Of a stretch of DNA of 64,000 nt, positions 1-7,775 are shown piece by piece (the first letter of the stretch is position 1; each line of letters starts with the position of its first letter). The translations under genes were made by a program, and so were the position numbers. Under the pieces are notes generated by a model. That model was not told where the DNA came from, made no database searches, and worked only from the letters and a program-made list of their open reading frames with translations. Origin of the DNA: Pontiellaceae bacterium B12219 (GTDB taxonomy: Bacteria > Verrucomicrobiota > Kiritimatiellia > Kiritimatiellales > Pontiellaceae); assembly GCA_029432795.1 (NCBI GenBank), contig JARNMJ010000004.1, positions 62,001 to 126,000 of the forward strand. The letters run 5' to 3'.

Positions 1-831
1 GTCTGTTTTAAACGCACTGAAACTGAAGATGTCTATCTGGACTTTTATTTCCCGGATGTGGATGACAGCAAAAAGAAACCCGTCGTTCTTTATACGCATG
101 GCGGCGGTTGGGCGGCGGGAAGCCGGCACGGAGCCGGCAATGCATCGTTTGATGTTGTTCATGGTGCCTTGTTGAAGCAGGGATTCTGTGTTGTTTCTGT
201 GGGGTATCGCTTATGGAGTAAAGAAGGAATGACTGCCATGCGCGATTGTGTGATTGACTCAAAAGATGCGCTCCGTTTTGTCTCGGCCTATCGAAAGGAA
301 CTGGGAATTGATCCGAACCGGATCTATACCTTCGGCGATTCGGCCGGCGGCCATCTTGCACAAATGGTACTGCTGTCGCCGCCGGACAGCCTGCAGGGCG
401 ATCCTGAACTGGCGAAGTATTCGTATAAAACGGTGGCGGGCGTCTCGTGGTACGGGCCGTGCGATTTCGAAGATGAGCAGTTGTTTAATCACGACGACCG
501 CGAAAATTTCAGAGACCGGTTCGGGCCGCGTATTCTGGGGAAAGACGCTAAGCCTGAAGATAAGCTGAGGCTTTATCGGGAGATGAGCCCGATAAATTAT
601 CTGACCAAAGACAGTCCGCCACTACTGATGATTCAGGGGGACAAGGATACAACCATTCCGGTTAAGCAGGCCTATCACATGGAAAAGAAGGCCGACGCGA
701 TCGGGGCTCCGGTGGAAATCATGATTGTGAAAAATGCCGGGCACAACTGGCGGAAGGTGGATGCCGATATTGATCCTTCCAGAAACATTATTATAGATCG
801 AACCGTCGAGTTTTTCATCAACCACCAATAG
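1..831 (+). CDS. Alpha/beta-hydrolase, carbohydrate esterase-like (5' partial)
   Basis: The reading frame is open from base 1, so the start and signal peptide lie outside the window; the GTG at 58 is internal. It encodes a BD-FAE/lipase-like alpha/beta-hydrolase. The oxyanion-hole motif HGGGWAAGS lies near residue 35, the nucleophile elbow GDSAGG near residue 115, and an acid/histidine tail ([15 protein letters not shown]) near the end. Such enzymes remove acetyl or feruloyl-type esters from sugars. It is a clear paralogue of the esterase at 52169-53098, with the same [26 protein letters not shown] and AGHNWRK blocks. Deacylation of a polysaccharide is inferred from the neighbouring sulfatases and fucosidases. 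It converges on the minus-strand regulator genes. Confidence 0.9.
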   Translation, partial: VCFKRTETEDVYLDFYFPDVDDSKKKPVVLYTHGGGWAAGSRHGAGNASFDVVHGALLKQGFCVVSVGYRLWSKEGMTAMRDCVIDSKDALRFVSAYRKELGIDPNRIYTFGDSAGGHLAQMVLLSPPDSLQGDPELAKYSYKTVAGVSWYGPCDFEDEQLFNHDDRENFRDRFGPRILGKDAKPEDKLRLYREMSPINYLTKDSPPLLMIQGDKDTTIPVKQAYHMEKKADAIGAPVEIMIVKNAGHNWRKVDADIDPSRNIIIDRTVEFFINHQ

Positions 832-1098
832 TGTGGAACCGAAGCCTTCTTCCCCTCTCCGCTGTTGAACTGCGCATGAAGCATCGGCTCATTAAATCCA
901 TTGAGGCTGTAGGGGCAGGAAAACTGCTGGTTGAATGAGCCGGTGGCTTGAAATCACCGGGGTTGATGGCGACGCCTCGCCGGAGCCCTGAGCAGGGTAT
1001 GGCTCGGGCAGAGCCTCGCCCTTCACAAAGAACATGTGGCGCGCAGCACAAGCTGCGGGATATAAAACTCAAGGCTCCGCAATACATGTGTACATCGC
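832..1098. other. Intergenic region between convergent genes
   Basis: No convincing gene. A short open frame (876-941, product begins MKHRLIKSIEAVGAGK) may be a gene remnant or chance. Several small inverted repeats occur: ccctg-ag-caggg and ggctc-gggca-gagcc near 985-1015, and cgcagc-acaa-gctgcg near 1042-1057. None is followed by a clear T-run, so termination between the converging transcripts is plausible but not shown. Confidence 0.4.
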
Positions 1099-1764
1099 CT
1101 ATAAAAGGCCTTTTTTGTGAGCTTTCGAGATCGCGGCGGGTGCGTTTTGCACGCCGAGTTTTTCGTAGATATGCCGAATATGGGTGGCCACGGTGAAATG
1201 GCTGATGTTGAGCTCGCTGGCAATCTGTTTTTTAAGCAGACCCTCTCCGAGCAGTTTGAGCGTTTCCAGTTCCCGTTCAGAGAGCAGGATTTCCACCTCC
1301 TCTTTGGGCAGTCTGGTTCGCAGCGTATTCAGGATAAAGCGGGCCACGGAGGGGTCGAGCGATGATCCGCCATCCACAACCGTTTGAATGCCTTCTTTAA
1401 TCTGTTGAATTGTGGCTGATTTTAATAGGTATCCTTTGGCACCGTGTGAGATGGCCTGAAGGACATCCTCTTCTTTATCGGATTGGGTGAGTGCGATGAC
1501 GGGGCTGTCGGGAACCGCCTTTGAAAAATGGGGAAGGGCTTCAAGGCCGGACATGCCGGGCAGGTTGAGATCGAGCAGAATGATGTCGGGAACGATCCGG
1601 GTCGACATATCCTGAAAACTGCGCAATGCCCGTTCCGCTGTTCCAACCTGGCTGACCAGTTCCATGGTGGGCTCACGTTTGAGTGCAATATCGATGACCC
1701 GTCTGTATTCCGGGTTGTCTTCGACGAGCATGATTTTAATTTTCTGTTTCATAGCAGGTTTCAT
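1099..1764 (-). CDS. NarL/FixJ-type response regulator
   Basis: 221 aa. Residues 10-125 are a receiver domain: acidic pocket E15/D16, phospho-acceptor D65 in DIILLDLNLPG, T93 and K115. Residues 155-215 are a LuxR/GerE helix-turn-helix (LSERELETLKLLGEG...KQIASELNISHFTVATHIRHIYEKLG). It is a DNA-binding transcription regulator. Its ATG overlaps the TGA of the upstream sensor kinase (ATGA), so the two are co-transcribed and are almost certainly partners. It closely resembles the regulator at 26436-27101, which has the same gene order. Its target sites are unknown; the 18-bp palindrome found across this window is a candidate. Confidence 0.93.
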   Translation of the reverse strand: MKPAMKQKIKIMLVEDNPEYRRVIDIALKREPTMELVSQVGTAERALRSFQDMSTRIVPDIILLDLNLPGMSGLEALPHFSKAVPDSPVIALTQSDKEEDVLQAISHGAKGYLLKSATIQQIKEGIQTVVDGGSSLDPSVARFILNTLRTRLPKEEVEILLSERELETLKLLGEGLLKKQIASELNISHFTVATHIRHIYEKLGVQNAPAAISKAHKKGLL

Positions 1765-3713
1765 CTCCGAATTCTAAATTTGTGCGGTTTAAACTTCAGG
1801 GTGATGCAGGTTCCGCCGGATGCCGGGGTTGGACTGGAAACCTGTCCCCCGAGCAGGCGGGCTCGGCGTTTTAACGACGTTGGAACCTCTCCGATAAAGC
1901 CGTGGCCGTTATCGGTGATGGTTAAATAAATTTCGGTGCTGTCCGCAGTCAGGTTAATGCGTACTTCTGTGGCTTCGGAATGGCGGCTGATATTGACGAG
2001 ACTTTCTTTGTAGAAAAGAAAGAGGTCGGCCTTGGCACGCGGCTTAAGTTTGTCGAGCACCTGTTCGCCTTCGATTGAAATATGGTAGTCGAGATCGGCC
2101 ATAATACGGCGGGCGGTGCGCCGCATATCTTCGGGCAGGCTCCCGTAGATATCGGCCTGCTGCATGTCGGTGCAGTGGCGTGCCGCTTTGCCGCTGCGTT
2201 CGGTGAGCGCACGGATCTCATCAACGGTTTCGATCAGCTCGTCGGGCGAATGCACGGCGTCTTTTGCAAGATCGCCCAGCAATCCGATGGCGTGCAGATT
2301 GGCACCGAGCTCGTCGTGCAGGTCGGCGGCAAAACGTTCGCGGATGCGGGAAATCTGGCGTTGTCGGAGCATGCGGTCGATCAGGATGGTAAAGACAACC
2401 GCAGCAACGAGCAGGGCGGCCAGTCCTATCATACGATTCAGGTTGGTTTTCTGTCGCGCATAGCGCTGGTTGAGCTCGGCCACGACCAAGGGGCGCTCGC
2501 TTTCAAGATCGTGGCGCCGAGCCAGTTCCTTCAGCCAGGCCCGAATGGGCAGGATGGTGCCGTAAAGATTCCGGCCGTCCGTTAACGTTGCAAGTGAACG
2601 GTTGGTGTCGGGTGGTTTGGGGATGTCCTCGGCCTGAACCTGTTTTCCCAGGGCGACATTTTTACCTTTGGAAAAAAGTTCAATTTCCGCAAACCCGATG
2701 CGGAAGGGGGTGGATGTTGAAGCGTCCGACAGGCGTATGTAGCGACAGGTGGTTTCGGGAAAACGCCAAATCATAATGGGGCCTGTGTCGTTAAGTGAAT
2801 CCTGATGGGTTTCCAGGATTACCTTTGCGTCCGAGAAGTCGGCACGGTTGGCTCCTTCGATGCGCAGGTGACGGGGTATTCCCATGTTGCCGGCATAGGC
2901 CTGAGGAACCGTATCGCTTTGTTCGATGGTGTGCAGCTGGACGCGTGAGAGGGGGAATTCATTCCCGAGGTCCAGAGTCAGGACGGCTTTTTCATCGTGC
3001 CGGGGGCTCAGATAGGCAACGCTTGAATGCGCTTCAGCGGCATCCATTAAATAAGGCATGTGGCCATCGACCAGAAAATCCGGATTCCAGGAACTTTCAG
3101 GGCGTTCATTATGGGTTGAAGAGGCTTTAACGGGGCAGCGCAGCGCCACGTTTTCGGATCCGCTGAAGATGCAGATTTCCGAGAGCTGGAAGACGTAGCG
3201 TTTGTCGAATGCGCGCAGCGATAGGCGGGTCGCTTCGATCCGCACCCAGGTCGCCGGAATGCCATTGGCGGGAATCACAACCGGGGCGGTCCGTGGCAGA
3301 AGGCCGTCGTTGGAGCGGTATTCTCCCAGAACCGTTCCTTTGCGATCATCGGCTGTGCCGACGCTAATGCGGAATTCTTCAGGAAATCCATCCGCCTGAA
3401 AGCCCTTTTCCGCATCGCGCCACAGGGCCGGCACCAGCACAATTTCATCGATGGGCGTTTCCTGCTCCAGTTCAATTTCGACCCACTCCGCCTGTTCGTT
3501 GGTGGTTCGCCACATGGAACGGTGCCCGATGGAACCTATTCCACTGCGCAGGCTGGTGTGGGCGAGTTGCGTAAGCTCCCGATCAATGTCGGCAAGCCGC
3601 TGCTCGAGTTGAGAGAGCGGCAGATCGGCATGCGGACCATCCGCACAAGCGTTGATGGCCGGGAAGAGTCCGGTTAGCAGGATGGCAAGGTGAATTGTGA
3701 GAGGACGGTACAT
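1761..3713 (-). CDS. Discoidin-domain sensor histidine kinase (HisKA_3 type)
   Basis: 650 aa. Signal peptide (about 1-23), then a large extracytoplasmic part (30-425) with repeated discoidin/F5-8C-like beta-sandwich units, recognisable by blocks such as TWVRIEATRLSLRAF...FQLSEI, SENVALRCPVKAS and FRIGFAEIELFSKGKNVALG. One membrane helix follows at about 428-446. The cytoplasmic part has a HisKA_3 dimerisation domain with H466 in ADLHDELGANLH, N-box NISRH (574-578) and G-box DNGHGF (601-606), as in NarX/DegS-type kinases. Discoidin domains commonly bind glycans, so direct sensing of an extracellular polysaccharide is a reasonable inference. It is divergent from 3926, with the palindromic element at 3812 in between. 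Confidence 0.93.
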   Translation of the reverse strand: MYRPLTIHLAILLTGLFPAINACADGPHADLPLSQLEQRLADIDRELTQLAHTSLRSGIGSIGHRSMWRTTNEQAEWVEIELEQETPIDEIVLVPALWRDAEKGFQADGFPEEFRISVGTADDRKGTVLGEYRSNDGLLPRTAPVVIPANGIPATWVRIEATRLSLRAFDKRYVFQLSEICIFSGSENVALRCPVKASSTHNERPESSWNPDFLVDGHMPYLMDAAEAHSSVAYLSPRHDEKAVLTLDLGNEFPLSRVQLHTIEQSDTVPQAYAGNMGIPRHLRIEGANRADFSDAKVILETHQDSLNDTGPIMIWRFPETTCRYIRLSDASTSTPFRIGFAEIELFSKGKNVALGKQVQAEDIPKPPDTNRSLATLTDGRNLYGTILPIRAWLKELARRHDLESERPLVVAELNQRYARQKTNLNRMIGLAALLVAAVVFTILIDRMLRQRQISRIRERFAADLHDELGANLHAIGLLGDLAKDAVHSPDELIETVDEIRALTERSGKAARHCTDMQQADIYGSLPEDMRRTARRIMADLDYHISIEGEQVLDKLKPRAKADLFLFYKESLVNISRHSEATEVRINLTADSTEIYLTITDNGHGFIGEVPTSLKRRARLLGGQVSSPTPASGGTCITLKFKPHKFRIRR

Positions 3714-3811
3714 ATCTGTTTATATCATGAACTGTTTCAGCGCCAAAAGCAGAATTGAGAATCTGAATCTTCCAGCCATTGGAAATACTGCCGAATCTGT
3801 AGATATCCGGC

Positions 3812-3829
3812 ATCGCTCAAACGTGCGAT
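3812..3829 (+). promoter_or_regulatory. 18-bp palindromic element (copy 1)
   Basis: ATCGCtcaaacgtGCGAT: perfect 5-bp arms separated by 8 bp, followed by AGGCAaactttt. It lies 99 bp upstream of the sensor kinase (minus) and 97 bp upstream of 3926 (plus). The arms differ from the usual ATCCC/GGGAT but still pair, which suggests dyad recognition by a protein. Confidence 0.65.
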
Positions 3830-3925
3830 AGGCAAACTTTTTATGCGCTGTAAATTGGATGATGAATCGGGAAAGACAGAAGTCGGTCCCCGGGAAGTAA
3901 ATAAAAGGAAACAGGAGGAAACAGA

Positions 3926-5872
3926 ATGAAAAAGAGACTATGGGCATTAAGTGCTTGTCTGATGATCGCGGCGGGCGGTGTACAGGCCGGGACCATTCAG
4001 GAAAATCTGGGATTTCCGGATATGAATGCATTTGTCAGCCAGAAGGATAATGATTCTGCCAATTCGGTTTGGCGAACGGACGATTCGCTCGGGGGGGCGA
4101 TTGGCGGGCAAAGCTTCAAGCTGGATGCCGAGACCACTTTGCGGGCCATCACGTTTCAAAAACAAGGAACTAAAACATTTGCGGAGTCGCCTAGCGAAAT
4201 TCTGCTGTTCGTGGGGGAGTATACCAATGGTGTGATGGCTTCGACCAACCTGATAGAAACCTTTGATGTGAGCGGGTACACCATGACCAACCTGTATTAT
4301 TATTCGCTCAATCTGGATGATGATCTGGTGCTGGATGCCGGAACCTATGCGTATCAGATCTGGTTTAATCAGGCGAGTGAATCACATACGTTAACGATGA
4401 AAGTCGGTGCTTCTTCAACCTATACGAATGGAAACTGGTTCTGGAAAAGCTCCACGACAAATTTCCCGATTCCTTCCTATACAGAGAGTACGGCGGTGGG
4501 GAAGGACTATACCTTTGGACTGCATAATGAGGTCGTAGGCACTATTCCGACGGTGGTTACCCTGAGTTCTGACCAGATTGACATGTCCTTTACATTGGAT
4601 CTGGATGGAACGGCTGGAAATACATCGATCGGTTATTCCACGGTCAGCGGATCAAACGTGGTGGTCTCATCCATTTCGATTAGCGACGAAACGCATGCCG
4701 GTGCTTTCAGCAATCTGACGGTCCTTCCTTTAGTGATGAGCAATGCGCTTCCGGCGACGACTTCGCTGGCCTTTAATTTTGATAACACGGTTGCCGGTTT
4801 GACCAATGGTGAAACGGCCACCGCCACCGCCACCATTGATTGGATGGAAGAGGGCGGCACAAACGGGCAATTTCTGGTAGCACTCTCGGTGACCGCTCGT
4901 GAACCGTTGCCGGCCAGTTCGATCTCCAATACGGGTAGCACGTTCCCAACCAATGATGTTCTGGTTGGCCAGGAGGTATTCGGCGGTAACGGCCAGACGT
5001 ATCTCGCGGGAACCGCGAGCACGAAATTGGGCTCGGGGCAAACGTTTACCTTAGATGGGAATAAATACATCTCGGGGTTCTCGGTCTATGTTACGGCGGG
5101 GAAAACCTTTGATGACGGCACGCATCTGCTGAATGTGTGGCTGGGCGCAGAGGATGGAACAACGGCGGGGGAAACTCTTCACTTATCAAGTATTGACCTT
5201 TCCGGGTACAGTTTTACCCAGGGAAGTTACTACCGCATTGATTTTGCGGAAGAGATATACGCTGAAGCGGGGACTTATGCGTTTCAGATGGCCTGGGCAA
5301 ATGAAGATCCGAACCATGCTATACGGTTCGGTAACTCGACCACCAATGTGTATGACGGTGGTACAGGACTGCGTTTCGGATCGGACGGTGCACTCCCCAA
5401 GAACGGCGGCTCATTTGCCTGGGATCTCGCTTTTGCGATACACGGTGTTGATGGCCCCGAAGGCTACAATGCCTGGTTGCTGAATTATGATCTCGGCGCG
5501 TATACCAATGCGACTGATAATCCGGACGGCGATGCCTATGACAATCTTTATGAATATGCCATGGGCGGCGATCCGACCAACAGCGCAGACATTGGATATA
5601 TGACGCCGCTGAGCTATCAGCTGCTGGAAGACGGAACCACGAACTGGTTTGAGTATGTTTATGCCCGCCGGATTGCAGCTTCCAATGAGCTGGTCTATGC
5701 GCTGGAGATGAGCGACAATCTGGCGATCCCCAACTGGATGCTCGGAACTTATGTCGAACTTCCAACCACTGGAATAATGCCGGAGGATGCGGAGTTCGAA
5801 ACCGTGACCAATCTCGTGGATATGACCGGAAAGAACGTTGAGTTCATCCGGGTGAATGTTGACGAGCTGTAA
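3926..5872 (+). CDS. Secreted modular protein with duplicated domain and C-terminal cassette
   Basis: 648 aa, not assignable to an enzyme family. Signal peptide about 1-21. Two copies of the same module lie at about 28-200 and 330-515, sharing GQ(S/T)F.LD, KTF, (D/V)SGY and L.AGTYA(Y/F)Q..W. Between them (about 210-325) is a beta-sandwich-like segment with FDNTVAGLTNGETATA, also present in the protein at 14008. Near 531-550 is a Ca-binding-type linker, NPDGDAYDNLYEYAMGGDPT, followed by the C-terminal domain shared by many proteins here (LVYALEMSDNLAIPNW...FIRVNV). AGGAGG precedes the ATG. It is divergent from the sensor kinase, and a glycan-binding or surface role is inferred. Confidence 0.85.
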   Translation: MKKRLWALSACLMIAAGGVQAGTIQENLGFPDMNAFVSQKDNDSANSVWRTDDSLGGAIGGQSFKLDAETTLRAITFQKQGTKTFAESPSEILLFVGEYTNGVMASTNLIETFDVSGYTMTNLYYYSLNLDDDLVLDAGTYAYQIWFNQASESHTLTMKVGASSTYTNGNWFWKSSTTNFPIPSYTESTAVGKDYTFGLHNEVVGTIPTVVTLSSDQIDMSFTLDLDGTAGNTSIGYSTVSGSNVVVSSISISDETHAGAFSNLTVLPLVMSNALPATTSLAFNFDNTVAGLTNGETATATATIDWMEEGGTNGQFLVALSVTAREPLPASSISNTGSTFPTNDVLVGQEVFGGNGQTYLAGTASTKLGSGQTFTLDGNKYISGFSVYVTAGKTFDDGTHLLNVWLGAEDGTTAGETLHLSSIDLSGYSFTQGSYYRIDFAEEIYAEAGTYAFQMAWANEDPNHAIRFGNSTTNVYDGGTGLRFGSDGALPKNGGSFAWDLAFAIHGVDGPEGYNAWLLNYDLGAYTNATDNPDGDAYDNLYEYAMGGDPTNSADIGYMTPLSYQLLEDGTTNWFEYVYARRIAASNELVYALEMSDNLAIPNWMLGTYVELPTTGIMPEDAEFETVTNLVDMTGKNVEFIRVNVDEL

Positions 5873-5891
5873 AAAATATTCCGCCTGTTGA

Positions 5892-5946
5892 GGTGCCCGG
5901 AAACGGGCACCCGTTCGCGTAAAACAGGGGAGAGGTCCTTCCCCTG
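5892..5946 (+). other. Two intercistronic stem-loops
   Basis: ggtgcccg-gaaa-cgggcacc (5892-5911) is an 8-bp stem with a GNRA tetraloop. cagggga/tcccctg (5925-5931 and 5940-5946) is a second hairpin just before the ribosome-binding site of 5962. Neither has a T-run, so mRNA stabilisation or attenuation between the two genes is more likely than simple termination. Confidence 0.45.
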
Positions 5947-5961
5947 ATAAAAGGAGAAATA

Positions 5962-6819
5962 ATGAGGAAAATAAGTTATATACTGACGGCCGGTCTGCTG
6001 ATGACTGGCGCTGCGCAGGCTGCTAACATTAATTGGTCAGGCGGCGGCGCTACGGATGATTGGAATGATACGGCTAACTGGGGCGGAGCGGTGCTGGGTA
6101 CCAATACTGCAGACCAGGCCGTCTTTAACGGGGCAGGCGACAGCAATACGCCAACGACTGATTTTGCCTTTGCCGAGGCTTCCAATCTGACAACACGTAA
6201 TGAAGCTCACATCACGATTGGAACCGGTGTGAATATCAGTGGCTTTGGTGCTTGGCGACTTGGGGCGAACAACGCCAATGGCGGTGGCCATATAACAATG
6301 ACCGGAGGGTCGTTGGATGGCGTCAGTCTTCAGGTTGCCAGCAGCCCTACCGCTTCTTCCCGCTCAAGTTTCACGGTTTCGGGCGGCTCACTCACGACCT
6401 CTGGCACATTATCGCTGGGTAGTCTGGCGGATTTTAATTTGACCGGAAATGCCGCTTCTTTTGATGTGGCGTCTTTTACTGCCGGCAACGGAAGCATTTT
6501 CAATGCGACGTATTCTTCCGGTATGAGCACTATTGATGCAGGTTCTGTTAATATCAATGCAGAGGGTGCTCTCTTGAATGTTGATCTCGGTACCTATACA
6601 GGAACCGGGGATTTCGACTTAATCACATTCGATTCTCTGACGAGTGGTTATGCCAGTGGAAACGTAGTGTTCTCCGGTCTTGACGGAGGCCGGACCGCAA
6701 CGCTTGAAAGTGATGCCGACAGTCTGTATGTGCACGTCATCCCGGAACCGGCCACGCTTGGATTGGTTGTCGCTTTGGGCAGCGGTCTGATTGTGGTTCG
6801 CCGTTTTTTCCGGATTTAG
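5962..6819 (+). CDS. PEP-CTERM protein with autotransporter-like beta module
   Basis: 285 aa. Signal peptide about 1-20. The mature start NINWSGGGATDDWNDTANW belongs to an N-terminal module reused at 6926, 7776, 14008 and 17532. The body is rich in G, S, T and N with short beta-strand repeats, as in autotransporter-associated beta-helices. The last 27 residues are a PEP-CTERM sorting signal: VIPEPAT, a hydrophobic helix, then RRFFRI. This predicts processing by an exosortase, which is not in the window. AAGGAG lies 6 nt before the ATG. A strong terminator follows. It is probably an extracellular matrix or surface-layer component. Confidence 0.9.
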   Translation: MRKISYILTAGLLMTGAAQAANINWSGGGATDDWNDTANWGGAVLGTNTADQAVFNGAGDSNTPTTDFAFAEASNLTTRNEAHITIGTGVNISGFGAWRLGANNANGGGHITMTGGSLDGVSLQVASSPTASSRSSFTVSGGSLTTSGTLSLGSLADFNLTGNAASFDVASFTAGNGSIFNATYSSGMSTIDAGSVNINAEGALLNVDLGTYTGTGDFDLITFDSLTSGYASGNVVFSGLDGGRTATLESDADSLYVHVIPEPATLGLVVALGSGLIVVRRFFRI

Positions 6820-6836
6820 AGCAACAAAGGATTGTG

Positions 6837-6867
6837 CTCCCGGATCATGATGTCCGGGAGTTTTTTT
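6837..6867 (+). terminator. Rho-independent terminator after the PEP-CTERM gene
   Basis: Perfect 8-bp stem ctcccgga / tccgggag (6837-6844 and 6853-6860) with an 8-nt loop, followed by seven T's (6861-6867). Confidence 0.92.
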
Positions 6868-6925
6868 GATCAGCTTGGCAGATTATCCAACCTGATTAGA
6901 TATTTTGCAAATTAAGAGGGGCAAA

Positions 6926-7750
6926 ATGAGGGCCGTCCACAACGCAGGAGTTCTATTCAGTCTAGTGTTCTTCATGATCGGGACGTTGCAGGCCGCGACG
7001 GTTCATTGGACGGGCGGGTCGGCTTCCAATGATTGGAACGATGCGGCGAATTGGAGTTCAGCGACCGTTCCGGGGTTCTCGGAAGCGGATGACGTATTAT
7101 TTGTGGATGCCGGCGACAGCACCACGTTAGTGACTGCTTTTTCCTTTAAAAATGCATCTTCGATTAAGCTGCGGGGAGATCCTTCCGTAACATTGAGTGC
7201 CGACCTGGCTGGCGTAAGTGAGCTTTATCTGGGAGGAAATGCGAACCTGAATGGCGGTTTCATTCATCAGACCGCCGGGAAACTGTCTTTGGTTTCATTG
7301 CGGATTGGAAGTCTGGAAACAGCCACATCGGAATCGGTTTACACCCTTACCGGCGGCCGAATTCTGAATTCCGGAAATCTATATGTGAATAAGGGCATGT
7401 TTCTGCTGAAGGGTAATTCGGCCATGGTTTCTACCGTTTCGTTATCCGTTACCGATATCGGAACCCTGGCATTTACACTGGATTCAAACGGGGTTCAGGC
7501 CATTGAGGTGAAGAATCGATTCGATATTTCTGAAAAGGCCCGGCTTATAGTTGATGCCTCAGCGCTGGAAACCGGAGAAGGCGTTTTTGAATTAGTGAAA
7601 TTCAGTAATCTTTTTCAGGAGTTTAATCCCGAAAATATAACGATTACCGGTCTGAAATCCGGCTTGATCGGAACCATTGCCTATGAAAAGAACCGCATGA
7701 TGCTGATGATTGAACAGGGGCAGAGCGGGCTGGGTCTACTGACGTATTAA
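6926..7750 (+). CDS. Secreted protein with autotransporter-like N-terminal module
   Basis: About 274 aa. I chose the ATG at 6926, preceded by AAGAGGGG, over an in-frame TTG at 6905; it gives a clean signal peptide (MRAVHNAGVLFSLVFFMIGTLQA). The mature protein begins ATVHWTGGSASNDWNDAANW and continues as a beta-rich, Asn/Ser/Thr-rich module to the end (about 24-265). It has neither PEP-CTERM nor the shared C-terminal domain, so it is essentially the bare N-terminal module also found in 7776, 14008 and 17532. It could be a structural subunit or a truncated relative of those enzymes. Its DNA at 7019-7056 is identical to 14092-14129. Confidence 0.85.
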   Translation: MRAVHNAGVLFSLVFFMIGTLQAATVHWTGGSASNDWNDAANWSSATVPGFSEADDVLFVDAGDSTTLVTAFSFKNASSIKLRGDPSVTLSADLAGVSELYLGGNANLNGGFIHQTAGKLSLVSLRIGSLETATSESVYTLTGGRILNSGNLYVNKGMFLLKGNSAMVSTVSLSVTDIGTLAFTLDSNGVQAIEVKNRFDISEKARLIVDASALETGEGVFELVKFSNLFQEFNPENITITGLKSGLIGTIAYEKNRMMLMIEQGQSGLGLLTY

Positions 7751-7775
7751 GCAGAAAAAGAAAAAGAGGATCAGC

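Noticed and set aside
3926-5872. PEP-CTERM or LPXTG anchor at the ends of the mosaic proteins
   Set aside because: Their last residues are beta-strand-like and polar, with no hydrophobic helix followed by arginines.
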